From DASQUK01 sp963756425 (lineage in GTDB: Bacteria; Actinomycetota; Acidimicrobiia; Acidimicrobiales; VFJN01), in the NCBI GenBank assembly GCA_963756425.1, contig CAVWNW010000004.1, forward strand, positions 1 to 64,000: a stretch of DNA of 64,000 nt, read 5' to 3'. The position numbers were made by a program, and so were the translations under genes. The notes under the pieces are model-generated. The model ran no database searches, was not told the origin of the DNA, and was given only the letters and a program-made list of their open reading frames with translations. Positions 51,648 to 61,159 of the stretch are shown piece after piece; the stretch's first letter is position 1; each line of letters begins with the position of its first letter.

Positions 51648-52640
51648 ATGGCGCTGGTCGACACGGTACGAGGGCCGGTGGAGACGAGCCGGCTGGGCCC
51701 CACGCTCATGCACGAGCACGTGTTCATCCTCGACAGCGAGGTCAACCACAACTTCCCGGAGCGCAGCTGGGAGGGCCCCAGGCAAGCCCGGATCGATGAT
51801 GCCGCGGAGACGCTCCGCGGCATCGTCGCCCGGGGCATCGACACGATCGTCGACCTGACCGTGCTCGGGCTCGGGCGCTCGATCCCCAACCTCCAGGCCG
51901 TGAACGCGGAGGTCGACATCAACATCGTGGTGGCGACCGGCGTCTACACGTTCCGCCTGCTGCCCGACTACATCCACAATCGGCGGCCGAGCCGGGCGCC
52001 CGATGCCGGCGAGCTCCAGGACGTGATGGTCGACATGTTCGTGGACGACATCACCCGCGGCATCGCGGACACGGGCGTGAAGGCGGGCATCCTCAAGTGC
52101 TGCACCGACCGACCGGGCGTCACCAGCGGCATCGACCGCGTGCTCCGGGCCGTCGCCTGGGCGCATCGACAGACCGGCGTGCCGATCAGCACCCACACGG
52201 ACGCCGGGCAGCAGACGGGCCGCGACCAGCAGCGGGTGTTCGCCGAGGAGGGCGTCGACCTCAGCCGGGTCGTCATCGGGCACTCGGGTGACAGCACCGA
52301 CCTGGACTACCTCCGCGAGCTCATGGACCGCGGCTCCACCATCGGCATGGACCGCTTCGGGCTCTATGGCAACGGCTTCCCGAGCTTCGACGAGCGGGTC
52401 GACACTGTGGCACGGCTCTGCGAGCTCGGGTACGTGGACCGCATGGTGCTGTCGCACGACACCATGTGCCACTCCGACAGGTATGGCAGCGTGCAGGAGC
52501 AGTTCCCGAACTGGGTGTTCAAGCACCTCTCCGACGACGTGCTGCCGGCCCTCCGCGACCGGGGCGTCGAGGACGCGCAGATCGAGCAGATGCTCGTTGC
52601 CAACCCGCGGCGGTTGTTCGAGCAGCACGGCACCTACTGA
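51648..52640 (+). CDS. Phosphotriesterase-family hydrolase
   Basis: A 330-aa TIM-barrel hydrolase of the phosphotriesterase/lactonase group. Metal ligands are visible in LGPTLMHEHVFI (HxH, about residues 18-29), the Lys (carbamylated bridging residue) in VKAGILKCCTDRPGV, His in PISTHTDAG, His in VIGHSGDS, and the Asp base in VLSHDTM. Actinobacterial members act as lactonases or on ring-derived esters. It follows the FAH gene by 23 bp and precedes the LLM gene by 10 bp. Confidence 0.86.
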   Translation: MALVDTVRGPVETSRLGPTLMHEHVFILDSEVNHNFPERSWEGPRQARIDDAAETLRGIVARGIDTIVDLTVLGLGRSIPNLQAVNAEVDINIVVATGVYTFRLLPDYIHNRRPSRAPDAGELQDVMVDMFVDDITRGIADTGVKAGILKCCTDRPGVTSGIDRVLRAVAWAHRQTGVPISTHTDAGQQTGRDQQRVFAEEGVDLSRVVIGHSGDSTDLDYLRELMDRGSTIGMDRFGLYGNGFPSFDERVDTVARLCELGYVDRMVLSHDTMCHSDRYGSVQEQFPNWVFKHLSDDVLPALRDRGVEDAQIEQMLVANPRRLFEQHGTY

Positions 52641-52650
52641 GGCTTGGGCC

Positions 52651-53583
52651 GTGGACTTTGGGGCCCACCTGCCGCTGATGGACTTCGGTGGGCACCCGTA
52701 CTCGCTCCGTCACCTCACCGAATACGTCGACGCGGCACGGCGACTCGGGTTTGCGGCGGTGTCGGCCAACGATCACATGGTCTTCGCCGTGCCGTGGCTG
52801 GACGGGCCGACGGCACTCGCCGTCGCTCTCGGCCACTCGGGCGACATGGACCTCGCCACGACCGTGTCGCTGCCGGTCGTGCGCGGCCCCATCCCGCTCG
52901 CCAAGGCGCTGGGCGCGATCGACCGGCTGTCGGGCGGGCGCCTCGTCGTCGGCGTGGGGCCCGGTTCGTCGGGGCGCGACTACGCGGCGGTGGGGATCGA
53001 CGACGCGGAACGCTGGCAGCGCCTCGATGAAGCGATCCAGGCCCTCCGTGCCCTCTGGCGAGGGGGTGACGAGCCCTTCGTCGGCCGCTACTACTCCACG
53101 GCGGGGATCGACCTGCAACCGGCCCCCGCCCGGCCGGCCGGACCGCCGATCTGGATCGGGAGCTGGGGGTCTCGCCGTGGGCTCCACCGCACCGCGCGGC
53201 TCGGCGACGGCTGGCTGGCCTCGGCGTACAACACGACCCCCGACCGCTTCGCCGCCGCGTGGTCGCAGCTCTGCGGCTTCCTGGCCGAGCTCGGCCGGGA
53301 CGCGGCCGCGTTTCCCAACGCGCTCGCCACGATGTGGTGCTACATCACCGAGAGCCGCTCGGAGGCCGACGAGATCGTCCGTACCCGCCTGGCGCCGACG
53401 ATCCACCGGCCCGAGGAGGTCCTCCGAGAGCGGCTGCCGGTCGGACCGGCGGATGCATTCGCGGAGAAGCTGTCGGCCTTCCGCGCCGCCGGCGTGCAGC
53501 GAGTGTTCATCTGGCCCGTGCACGACGAACGTCGCCAGCTCGAGCTGTTCGCCGAAAAGGTCCGCCCGGCGCTGGAGACTTGA
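52651..53583 (+). CDS. LLM class flavin-dependent oxidoreductase
   Basis: A 310-aa luciferase-like enzyme beginning VDFGAHLPLMDFGGHPYSLR. FAAVSANDHMVFAVPWLDGP is the substrate-pocket area, followed by IDRLSGGRLVVGVGPGSSGR and PPIWIGSWGSRRGLHRTARL. The GTG start is ten bases after the phosphotriesterase stop. Third gene of the trio, and the fourth LLM protein in the window. FMN or F420 dependence cannot be decided. Confidence 0.85.
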   Translation: MDFGAHLPLMDFGGHPYSLRHLTEYVDAARRLGFAAVSANDHMVFAVPWLDGPTALAVALGHSGDMDLATTVSLPVVRGPIPLAKALGAIDRLSGGRLVVGVGPGSSGRDYAAVGIDDAERWQRLDEAIQALRALWRGGDEPFVGRYYSTAGIDLQPAPARPAGPPIWIGSWGSRRGLHRTARLGDGWLASAYNTTPDRFAAAWSQLCGFLAELGRDAAAFPNALATMWCYITESRSEADEIVRTRLAPTIHRPEEVLRERLPVGPADAFAEKLSAFRAAGVQRVFIWPVHDERRQLELFAEKVRPALET

Positions 53584-53920
53584 CTCGCCGGCCACCGCCG
53601 GTGGCGTAGGGGCTATGGGGATGATTTCTTGGTGGCCGTGGCCATCCTCGAGGGGCTCCAGAGGCTTCAGCCGGTACGGCGCCTGTCTCGTTTCGAGTGT
53701 GACCTTCTGGGCTATGCGGGGCCTCTGGTGCTGTCGGTCCGGCAGGTGCGTTGGCTGGTCGGTCCGTGGCGGTCGACGAGGGACTACGTCGTCGTGCGAC
53801 ATCCGAACACGGTCGTGATGGAGTGCACGAAGGCGGAGCTCCAGGAGCTCGGTGTCGACCCGGAGTCAGCTCGACCGGCGGGCCCGGGCGGTGAGGAGCG
53901 AGCCTGAACCGGGCGTGGGT
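53584..53920. other. Gap with a doubtful small gene
   Basis: The 337 bases between the LLM gene and the methyltransferase hold an open frame at 53629-53907 on the plus strand (92 aa, starting TTG; it contains VRHPNTVVMECTKAELQELG). There is no good ribosome site, no known domain and a low-complexity end. It may be a real small protein or chance. I see no hairpin or tRNA. Confidence 0.35.
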
Positions 53921-54691
53921 CTAGGGGTCGGTCTTCTCCCAGACCGAGACGTGCGACGTGCTCTCCCCGGTGAAGGGCGACCGGTCCCATCCGGCCCACC
54001 GGTCACGCAGGGACATGCCGGCGAGCCTGGCCATCAGGTCGAGCTCGGACGGCCACACGAAGCGGAACGGCGTCCTCGCCTCGCGTACGTCCGGACCTTC
54101 GGCGACGAAGTGGTGCGACGTGGCCTGCTGGGCGACGAGGTCGGTGTACCGGTCGTAGCCCACATAACCGGGGGCGTGGGAGAACACGCGGGCGTCCTCG
54201 CCGGGCGGCAGCCGTCGCAGGCTGGGAACCCCAACCTCGATGACGAAGCAGCCCCCCGGCTCGAGGTGGGCGGCGGCGTTGGCGAAGCACGCCACCTGCT
54301 GATCCTGGGTCGTCAGGTTCCCGATCGTGTTGAACACGAGGTAGACGAGCCGGAAGCTGCCGTCGACCCGGGTCGTGGCCATGTCGCCGATCGTCACGTC
54401 GATCCGTTGCGCAGGGTCCTTGGCGCGCAGCCGCTCGGCCATCGCCGTGGAGAACTCGATCCCGGCCACGGGTACCCCTCGATCCGCCAGCGGCAGTGCG
54501 ACCCGACCGGTGCCGATGGCGAACTCCAGCGCAGAACCGTCGCCGGCGAGCTCGGCCAGCAAGTCGACCGTCGGGCCGAGCACGCTGGGGTCGAACATGG
54601 AACTGGAGCTCTCGTCGTAGCGGGCGGCGACGTCCTCGCCGAAGTGGTCCTCGGGCACCCGCGGAAGATCGCATCGGGCGTCACACGACAC
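53921..54691 (-). CDS. Class I SAM-dependent methyltransferase (paralogue of 14976)
   Basis: A 256-aa methyltransferase. The SAM motif is ALEFAIGTGRVALPLADRGV (about residues 52-71), then GIEFSTAMAERLRAKD, with LEPGGCFVIEVG as late strand. It is related along its whole length to the gene at 14976-15716, including the shared end FVWPSELDLMARLAG. GTG at 54691 is used; a GTG slightly downstream (VPEDHFG) is possible. It lies 36 bp downstream of the third DUF222 gene on the same strand and may be read from it. Confidence 0.83.
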   Translation of the reverse strand: MSCDARCDLPRVPEDHFGEDVAARYDESSSSMFDPSVLGPTVDLLAELAGDGSALEFAIGTGRVALPLADRGVPVAGIEFSTAMAERLRAKDPAQRIDVTIGDMATTRVDGSFRLVYLVFNTIGNLTTQDQQVACFANAAAHLEPGGCFVIEVGVPSLRRLPPGEDARVFSHAPGYVGYDRYTDLVAQQATSHHFVAEGPDVREARTPFRFVWPSELDLMARLAGMSLRDRWAGWDRSPFTGESTSHVSVWEKTDP

Positions 54692-54727
54692 CAGCGAGTT
54701 TGCGGCGAGCGTCCGCCGGCTGCCCTG

Positions 54728-55912
54728 TCATTCCCGGAGCGGAAGTGACGGGCCTCGGTGGGTGGGGGGTGGGTGGCTGGTGCGGACGTGGCCGGTGGGG
54801 TCGGTGATTTCGAGGGTGGTGTCGGGGAGGAGTTTGGTGTGCCAGCGGGGGCGGTGGAGGAGGTGGTGGTGGCGGCTGCACAACAGCACGAGGTTGGCGA
54901 GTTGGGTTGGTCCGCCGGTGTGCCAGGGGTGGATGTGGTGGCCTTCGCACCAGGCGGCGGGCCGGTCACAGCCGGGGAACCGGCAGTGGCGGTCACGGAC
55001 CACGAGGGCGTTGTAGAGGGGGGCGGGGATGGTGCGGGTGGTGGTGCCGTAGTCCAAGATGGCGGACCGTCCAGACGTGAGGACGCGGTGGACGGCGGTG
55101 TCGCACAGGAGCCGGTCGGTGCTGGTGCGGTCGAGGCGGGTGCCGTCGATACTGGCGGCGCCGGCGGTGCGCAGGGCCTGGTAGCGGTCGAGGTCGAGGA
55201 TCAGGTTGAGGTGGGGTCGGTGGCGGCCAGCCCGCCGGGTGTGTTGGTGGTCGAGGAAGTGTCGGCAGATGTCGGCGAGGGCGTCGGCGCGGCGGGTGGC
55301 GACGCTGCGGGCGGGTTCGCCGGCGACGTCGGGGCTCTGGGCGAGGCGTAGGGCGGTGGCCAACAGTTCCCCGGTTTCGCCACCGAGATCACCGTCGAGC
55401 CGCCACCGGCCGGCCAACGTCGATGACAGGTACAGGGCCTGAGACGGTTCGGGTTGGGGGTCGCGGTCGGCGGTGGCGCATTCGCGCCAGGCGCCCATGG
55501 CCGCGGCGACGTCGTGCACCGACAACCCCACCAGCGTCGGCACCACGGCGGTTTCGTGGTCGGCGAACAACCCCACGGTGTCGGGGTCGAGGTGGGCGGC
55601 GATCGCTGCGACCTGACCACTGGAGAGCAGCCCGTCACGCCAGGCGGTGGCGGTGACCGGCAGGTGGGCGAGTTTGCGGGCCCGGCCGACGGTGGCGGCG
55701 GCCCGCGGGCGGGGCATGGCGGCGCGGTCCGCTAGCCAGGCGGTCATGGACGTGGCGCCGTCGAGTTCCCAGAGTCTGGTGTGGTCGTGGGCGGCGACGG
55801 CGTCGCTGATGCGGGCGTCGAGCCGGTCCCGCAACCCCACTACCGCCGCCAGGGCGGTGCTGTCGGTGGGGATGTCGAGTTCGTCGATGGCGGTCCCCAG
55901 CTCCTCGAACAC
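54728..55912 (-). CDS. DUF222/HNH endonuclease domain protein (13E12-type)
   Basis: A 394-aa protein with an N-terminal DUF222 region (FEELGTAIDELDIPTDSTAL) and a C-terminal HNH block (CRFPGCDRPAAWCEGHHIHP, LVLLCSRHHHLLHRPRWHTK). It shares the layout of the 33 kb gene but is more diverged. It is a third member of the family in the window and is intact. GTG start at 55912, six bases after the -10 TACGAT. HNH ligands (His-His, Asn/His) are all present. Target DNA and role are unknown; DNA-damage regulation is suggested by the promoter. Confidence 0.86.
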   Translation of the reverse strand: MFEELGTAIDELDIPTDSTALAAVVGLRDRLDARISDAVAAHDHTRLWELDGATSMTAWLADRAAMPRPRAAATVGRARKLAHLPVTATAWRDGLLSSGQVAAIAAHLDPDTVGLFADHETAVVPTLVGLSVHDVAAAMGAWRECATADRDPQPEPSQALYLSSTLAGRWRLDGDLGGETGELLATALRLAQSPDVAGEPARSVATRRADALADICRHFLDHQHTRRAGRHRPHLNLILDLDRYQALRTAGAASIDGTRLDRTSTDRLLCDTAVHRVLTSGRSAILDYGTTTRTIPAPLYNALVVRDRHCRFPGCDRPAAWCEGHHIHPWHTGGPTQLANLVLLCSRHHHLLHRPRWHTKLLPDTTLEITDPTGHVRTSHPPPTHRGPSLPLRE

Positions 55913-55918
55913 CCCAGA

Positions 55919-55948
55919 ATCGTACACCTGTTCGCCCACCCATTTCAA
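55919..55948 (-). promoter_or_regulatory. SOS-like promoter of the third DUF222/HNH gene
   Basis: Minus strand: -35 TTGAAA (55948-55943), 18-nt spacer, -10 TACGAT (55924-55919). CGAACAGGTGTACG (55934-55921) is one base off the LexA-box consensus and overlaps the -10. The GTG at 55912 follows by six bases, suggesting leaderless mRNA. Confidence 0.62.
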
Positions 55949-56000
55949 CCCGAAACCCCAGCTCAGAGCACATTTTCGGGGCCAGATGAGCGCCGGCCAA

Positions 56001-56051
56001 GCCGGGGTCAAGGGCGGCCGCAGGCCGGCGCAGCGAACCCTTGACGCCGGC
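56001..56051. repeat. Inverted repeat homologous to the one at 32.85 kb
   Basis: GCCGGGGTCAAGGG (56001-56014) pairs with CCCTTGACGCCGGC (56038-56051), with one mismatch. Read on the minus strand, its core GGCGTCAAGG ... CGGCCTGCGGCCG ... CCTTGACCCCG matches 32829-32906, at a similar position upstream of the DUF222 promoter. Confidence 0.68.
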
Positions 56052-56085
56052 GCGCGCAGAGGGTGCGATGCCCCAACAATCACCA

Positions 56086-56110
56086 AGGCCCCGGCCCCCG
56101 GCCGGGGCCT
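56086..56110. repeat. Perfect 11-bp hairpin
   Basis: AGGCCCCGGCC (56086-56096), loop CCC, GGCCGGGGCCT (56100-56110). It lies in the 315-bp gap between the divergent DUF222 gene and the D-aminoacylase-like gene. No T-tract. Confidence 0.55.
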
Positions 56111-56143
56111 GACCGCCAATCGTTGCCGGCGGCGACCGGCGCC

Positions 56144-56175
56144 GGGATGCAACCCGTGGGATGCAACTCCCACGG
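56144..56175. repeat. Direct repeat plus hairpin
   Basis: GGGATGCAAC occurs twice (56144-56153, 56158-56167). CCGTGGG (56154-56160) and CCCACGG (56169-56175) form a hairpin around the second copy. It lies 53 bp before the D-aminoacylase start and may be an operator. Confidence 0.4.
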
Positions 56176-56227
56176 CGCCCCACAAGTACATTCCCAAACC
56201 ATCGTCAGGTCGCGACGGAGGGGTCAG

Positions 56228-57959
56228 ATGCTCGATCACGCCATCACCGGAGGGACGGTCGTCGACGGCTCGCCCACCTCTCGGCGGCGTCGTGCGGACG
56301 TCGGCATCAAGGACGGGCGCATCGTCGCCGTCGCCGAGCCCGGCCAACTCGATGAGCAGGCGGCACAGACGATCGACGCCACCGACCTGGTGGTGACGCC
56401 GGGGTTCGTCGACCCCCACACCCACTACGACGCCCAGCTCTACTGGGATCCGCTGGCGACACCGTCGAGCTGGCACGGCGTGACCAGCATCATCGGCGGC
56501 AACTGCGGCTTCACCCTGGCACCGCTGCGGGAGAGGGACGCCGACTACACCCGCCGGATGATGGCGCAGGTCGAAGGGATGCCCCTCGTGGCGCTCGAGC
56601 AGGGGCTGCCATGGAAGTGGGAGGCCTTCGGCGAGTACCTCTCGGGCCTGGACGGCTCTTTGGCCGTGAACGCCGGGTTCATGGTCGGCCACTGTGCGCT
56701 CCGCCGCTACGTGCTGGGCGAGGACTTCGGGCGGGAGTCGACGCCTGCCGAGCTGGAGCAGATCAGCGGGCTCCTGCGGGAGTCGCTGGCGGCCGGGGGG
56801 CTGGGCCTGTCCACCACGCGCTCGAGCACCCACGTCGACGGCGACGGCGAGCCGGTGCCGAGCCGGCATGCATCGGAGGACGAGGTGGTGGCCCTGTGCG
56901 AGGTCGTCGCCGACTTCGAGGGCACGTCGCTGGAGGCCATCGTTCAGGGCTGCCTCAGCCGGTTCAGCGACGAGGAGATCGAGCTGCTCGCCCGCATGAG
57001 CGGCGCGGCCCGTCGCCCGCTCAACTGGAACGTCCTGACGGTGGCTGCTGACGATCCCGGCAAGGTCGAGCACCAGCTGCGGGCCTCCGCTCGGGCCAAC
57101 GAGCTGGGCGGCCGGGTCGTGGCGCTGACGATGCCGATCTTCGCCGACAACAACATGAGCTTCCTGACGTTCTGCGCACTCTGGCTCCTGCCGGGCTGGC
57201 GCGACGTGCTGGCGGTCGACGTGCCCGAGAAGATCCGGCGCCTCCAGGACCCGGCAGTGCGGGCCGACATGATGGAGAAGGCGTCATCCTCGCCGCTGCG
57301 CCGGCTCGCCGACTTCGCCGACTACCTGATCGGCGACGTCTATTCCGAGGCCAACGAGCCGTTCCGCGACCGCAGGGTGGGCGACATCGCCAAGGAGCGG
57401 GGCGAGGATCCGTTCGCCACCATCGTCGACATCGCGATCAACGACGAGCTGAAGACGGTCCTCTGGCCCATCCCGGCCGGCGACGGCGACGCCGACTGGG
57501 AGCTGCGGCGCACTGTGTGGGAGCACGAGGACGTGCTCCTCGGCGGCTCCGACGCCGGAGCCCACCTCGACCGCATGCTGGGGTCGCCCTACCCGACGCG
57601 CTTCATCGCCGACTGCCTGCGGGGCCGCCGACTGGTGTCCCTCGAGCAGGCGGTGCACTTGATGACCGACGCGCCGGCGCCGCCTGTTCGGCCTGCGCGA
57701 CCGCGGGCGGTTGGAGCCGGGCTACCACGCCGACGTCGTGGTGCTCGACCCGGACACCGTGGACGCCACGCCCGCCCGGATCGCGTTCGACCTGCCGGGC
57801 GAGAGCAAGCGCCTGCTCGCCGACCCCCGCGGGGTGGTGCAGGTGCTCGTCAACGGCCGGGAGACGATCATCGACGGCCAGCCCACCGGCGCCCTGCCCG
57901 GCACCGTGCTGCGCTCGGGCCGCGACACGGCCGGAACCGAGACCTCGGCCGCCCGCTGA
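56228..57959 (+). pseudogene. D-aminoacylase-like amidohydrolase, one-base frameshift
   Basis: A homologue of the intact gene at 41427. ATG at 56228 with GGAGGGG upstream. The first metal site (TPGFVDPHTHYDAQLYWD) and SSWHGVTSIIGGNCGFTLAP are seen, and the late Asp is in LLGGSDAGAHLDRMLG. Near 57675-57685 the frame breaks: EQAVHLMTDAP is followed by RLFGLRDRGRLEPGYHADVV only if one base is removed (GCGCCGCCTG read as GCGCGCCTG). The last 85 residues then follow in the other frame. Either decay or sequence error. It opens a five-gene operon. Confidence 0.8.
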
Positions 57960-57961
57960 CC

Positions 57962-58882
57962 ATGCTGCAGGGGGAGAAAGTGCTGGTCGCAGGCGCCACC
58001 GGGCAGGTCGCCCTGCCGCTGACGTTGGCGCTGGCCGGTGACAACGACGTCTGGGCAGCGGCCCGGTTCAGCGATCCCGCCGCCCGAGAGACCCTCGAAT
58101 CGGCCGGTGTGACGTGCGTGGCGGTCGACCTCGTCGGCGGCGACCTGAACGGACTGCCCCGCGACTTCGACTATGTCCTCAACTTCTCGGTCATCAAGTC
58201 CAACGACTGGGAGCGGGACCTCGACGGCAACGCCGGCGGCGTCGCCGCACTCGTGCACCACTGCCGGGAGATGCGGGCCTTCCTCCACTGCTCGTCGACC
58301 GCGGTCTACCAACCCGACGGCCACCGTGCCTTCACCGAGACCGACCCCCTCGGCGACAACCACCGCGTGTGGCCGTTCATGGCGACCTACAGCATCTCCA
58401 AGATCGCCGCCGAGGCCATGGCCCGCAGCCTGGCCCGCCAGCTCGACATCCCCACGACGATCGCCCGCCTGAGCGTGCCGTACGGAGACAACGGGGGCTG
58501 GCCCGCCATCCACGCCGACATGATCAGGGGTGGTGTAGCGATCCCGGTCCACCACGACGCGCCGAGCGTCTACAACCCGATCCACGAGGACGACATCGTC
58601 GCCATGGTCCCCGCCATGCTGTCGGCGGCGGCGGTGCCGGCCACGGTGGTCAACTGGGGCGGGGAGGACGCCGTGAGCATCGAGGATTGGTGCGCCTATC
58701 TCGGGGAGCTCACGGGAACGGAGCCGACGTTCCAGCCCACGGATCAGACGATCGAGAGCGTGACGGTGGACCTGACCCGGATGCACGAGCTCGTGGGCCA
58801 CGCCACCGTGCCGTGGCGGGAGGGCTTCGCCCGCATGGTCGCCGCCCGAAAGGCTCGGGCGACGGCCCGGAGCACGGCATGA
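57962..58882 (+). CDS. NAD-dependent epimerase/dehydratase family protein
   Basis: A 306-aa extended SDR. The NAD motif is VLVAGATGQVALPLTLALAG (TGxxGxx, about residues 7-26), then FLHCSSTAVYQPDG (Ser), and the active-site Tyr-Lys in ATYSISKIAAE. It probably oxidises or epimerises a ring hydroxy or 3-hydroxy substrate. The ATG is two bases after the stop of the amidohydrolase gene and its stop overlaps the next ATG (ATGA), so the genes are co-translated. Confidence 0.83.
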   Translation: MLQGEKVLVAGATGQVALPLTLALAGDNDVWAAARFSDPAARETLESAGVTCVAVDLVGGDLNGLPRDFDYVLNFSVIKSNDWERDLDGNAGGVAALVHHCREMRAFLHCSSTAVYQPDGHRAFTETDPLGDNHRVWPFMATYSISKIAAEAMARSLARQLDIPTTIARLSVPYGDNGGWPAIHADMIRGGVAIPVHHDAPSVYNPIHEDDIVAMVPAMLSAAAVPATVVNWGGEDAVSIEDWCAYLGELTGTEPTFQPTDQTIESVTVDLTRMHELVGHATVPWREGFARMVAARKARATARSTA

Positions 58883-59928
58883 CGATGCGACGAGCCGACT
58901 TCTCGCTGAACCAGGAGCAGGAGGCCGTCCGGAGCGCCTTCCGGACCGCGCTCGAGCGCAGCTGCCCGATCGAACGCGTCGAGGCCGCAGCGACCGCGGA
59001 CCCGCCCGGCTACGACGAGAAGGTCTGGCGGCAGCTCCTCGACATGCGGGTCGTGGCCATGGGCGTTCCCGAGGCGGCGGGCGGCGACGGGGCGGGCCTG
59101 ACCGAGCTGGTCCTCGTTGCCGAGCAACAGGGCGCGTTCCTGGCCCCGGTTCCCCTGGTCGAGGCCGTGGTCTCGGCGCGGCTGCTGGCGGCGTGCGGGG
59201 ACGACTCGCTCGGCGACGCGATCGACGGGAATCGCCTGGCGCCTGTGGCCCTGCATCCGTACCAGGCGGGACGAGCGCAGCTCGTTCCCGCCGGCGCCAT
59301 CGCCGACGGCGTGATCGCCCTGGCCGGCGACGAACTGGTCCTGGTCGCACGGGACGAGCCGCCGCCGGCGGTCGCCAACCAGGGGTCGACGCCGCTGGCG
59401 CCCTGGCTCCTCGGCGGGCCGGACGCGGACCGCCGCGTGTTGGCATCCGGTCCGGAGGCGGTCCGGCTGTACGCACAGGCGGTCGCGGAGTGGAAGCTGC
59501 TGACGGCGGCGGCACTCGTGGGGCTCGCCGACGCCGCCCTCCGGCGGGCCGTCGAGTTTGCGTCCAACCGCGTCGCGTTCGGCGTGCCGATCGCCACCTT
59601 CCAGGCGGTGTCGCACCCCCTGGTCGACGTGGCGATGGCGGTCACCGGCACCCGCCGGCTCGTGTGGAGGGCGGCATGGTTCGCCGACAACGAGCCCGGC
59701 GAGGCGCGTGACCTGATCCCGATGGCCTACCTGCACGCGGTCGAGACGGGGACGAAGGGGCCGACCGTGGGCGTCCACGTGCAGGGGGGGCTGGGCTTCA
59801 CGGTGGAGTCCGACATGCACCTGTTCTTCCGGCGGGCCAAGGGATGGACCCTCGTCGCCGGCGATCCGGCGGACGAGCTCGACACGATCGCCGCTGTTCG
59901 CTACGGCCCGGCCGCACCGACCGCATGA
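58879..59928 (+). CDS. Acyl-CoA dehydrogenase, small-type subunit
   Basis: A 349-aa acyl-CoA dehydrogenase starting MTMRRADFSLNQEQEAVRSA. It has GVPEAAGGDGAGLTELVLVA, a shortened middle domain, RVAFGVPIATFQAVSHPLVD, and the end HVQGGLGFTVESDMHLFFRR. It matches the small-type partner at 45722 in its C-terminal pattern. ATGA overlap with the epimerase gene; followed 13 bp later by the large-type gene, so it may form a heteromer. Confidence 0.84.
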   Translation: MTMRRADFSLNQEQEAVRSAFRTALERSCPIERVEAAATADPPGYDEKVWRQLLDMRVVAMGVPEAAGGDGAGLTELVLVAEQQGAFLAPVPLVEAVVSARLLAACGDDSLGDAIDGNRLAPVALHPYQAGRAQLVPAGAIADGVIALAGDELVLVARDEPPPAVANQGSTPLAPWLLGGPDADRRVLASGPEAVRLYAQAVAEWKLLTAAALVGLADAALRRAVEFASNRVAFGVPIATFQAVSHPLVDVAMAVTGTRRLVWRAAWFADNEPGEARDLIPMAYLHAVETGTKGPTVGVHVQGGLGFTVESDMHLFFRRAKGWTLVAGDPADELDTIAAVRYGPAAPTA

Positions 59929-59941
59929 GGGGACGAGCGCC

Positions 59942-61159
59942 GTGGACTTCGGCCTGATCGAGCTCGACGACGAGACCCGGCGGTTCCGGGACGAGGTGTG
60001 TGCGTACCTCGACGAGCACATCACCGACGAGGTGCGCGAGGCCGAGTGGCGCACGGGCGACGGCATGAACCTCGAGCTCCACCTCGCCCTCGGCCGGCGG
60101 GGCTGGATCTTCCCGACCTGGCCGGCGGAGGAGGGCGGCGCGGGGCTGTCGGCGCTCCACGCCAGCATCCTCGAGCAGGAGCTCACCCGACGGCACGAGC
60201 CATCGGTCACTCGGGGCACGACCCGCCTGGTGAGTGCGGCCGTGCGCGACTGGGCGCGCCAGGACGTCAAGGCCGAGGTGCTGCCGGCGGCCGCCCGGGG
60301 CGAGGTGCGGATGTGCCTCGGCTACACCGAGCCGGACGCCGGATCCGACCTGGCCAACGTCAAGACCCGGGCGGCACGCGACGGCGACGAGTGGGTGATC
60401 AACGGCCAGAAGATGTTCACCACGGGCGCGCACAACTGCCAGTACACGTTCCTCGTCACGCGGACCAACGCGAACGTGCCCAAGCACAAGGGCATCACCA
60501 TGTTCCTCGTCCCCCTCGACACACCCGGGGTCGAGATCGGGCCCGTGCACACCCTCGGCGGCGAGCGCACCAACATGGTCTATTACGACGACGTGCGGGT
60601 GGCCGACCGCTGGCGCATGGGGGCCGTGGACGACGGCTGGCGCGTGGTCACCAGCGCGCTCAACGCCGAGCACGGGATGGACGAGTCGGGACCCGCTCCG
60701 CTCGAGGAGACTCCCGGCGAGAACCGGCTGTACCTCGGCGTGTACTTCGAGGCGCTGGAGCGGCTGGAGGACTGGGCGTGTGCGGGCGCCGATGACGATG
60801 GCGACGGGCGTGGCGACGGCAGTGGCGCACGCCCGGCCGATGACCCGATCATGCGGCGCCGCCTGGCCCGGATCGCCGCCGACGTCGAGCTGGCCAAGAT
60901 GACGCCGGGGCCCATGGGGCGGATCGTCGGGGTCGAGCTGTTCATCCGCGACGCCGTCGAGATGCTCGACCTGGTGGGCCCGCCCGGCCTGCTGCCGCGC
61001 GGCGTGGACGGGGCGGTGGCGGACGGCTGGTTCGAGTACGCCCACCGCTTCGCCCAGGGCACCGCCATCTACGGCGGCACCACCGACGTGCACCGCAACA
61101 TCATCGCCGAGCACTTCCTGGGCATGCCCCGGAGCCGGCTCTCGTCGTCCGGTTCGTAG
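59942..61159 (+). CDS. Acyl-CoA dehydrogenase, large-type subunit
   Basis: A 405-aa acyl-CoA dehydrogenase. FPTWPAEEGGAGLSALHASI, CLGYTEPDAGSDLANVKTRA (about residues 126-145) and ALNAEHGMDE are the FAD and substrate regions; the tail is YGGTTDVHRNIIAEHFLGMP. GTG start at 59942 with GAGGGGACGAG upstream. Its stop overlaps the next GTG by one base. With 58879 it mirrors the pair at 45722/46912. Confidence 0.86.
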   Translation: MDFGLIELDDETRRFRDEVCAYLDEHITDEVREAEWRTGDGMNLELHLALGRRGWIFPTWPAEEGGAGLSALHASILEQELTRRHEPSVTRGTTRLVSAAVRDWARQDVKAEVLPAAARGEVRMCLGYTEPDAGSDLANVKTRAARDGDEWVINGQKMFTTGAHNCQYTFLVTRTNANVPKHKGITMFLVPLDTPGVEIGPVHTLGGERTNMVYYDDVRVADRWRMGAVDDGWRVVTSALNAEHGMDESGPAPLEETPGENRLYLGVYFEALERLEDWACAGADDDGDGRGDGSGARPADDPIMRRRLARIAADVELAKMTPGPMGRIVGVELFIRDAVEMLDLVGPPGLLPRGVDGAVADGWFEYAHRFAQGTAIYGGTTDVHRNIIAEHFLGMPRSRLSSSGS

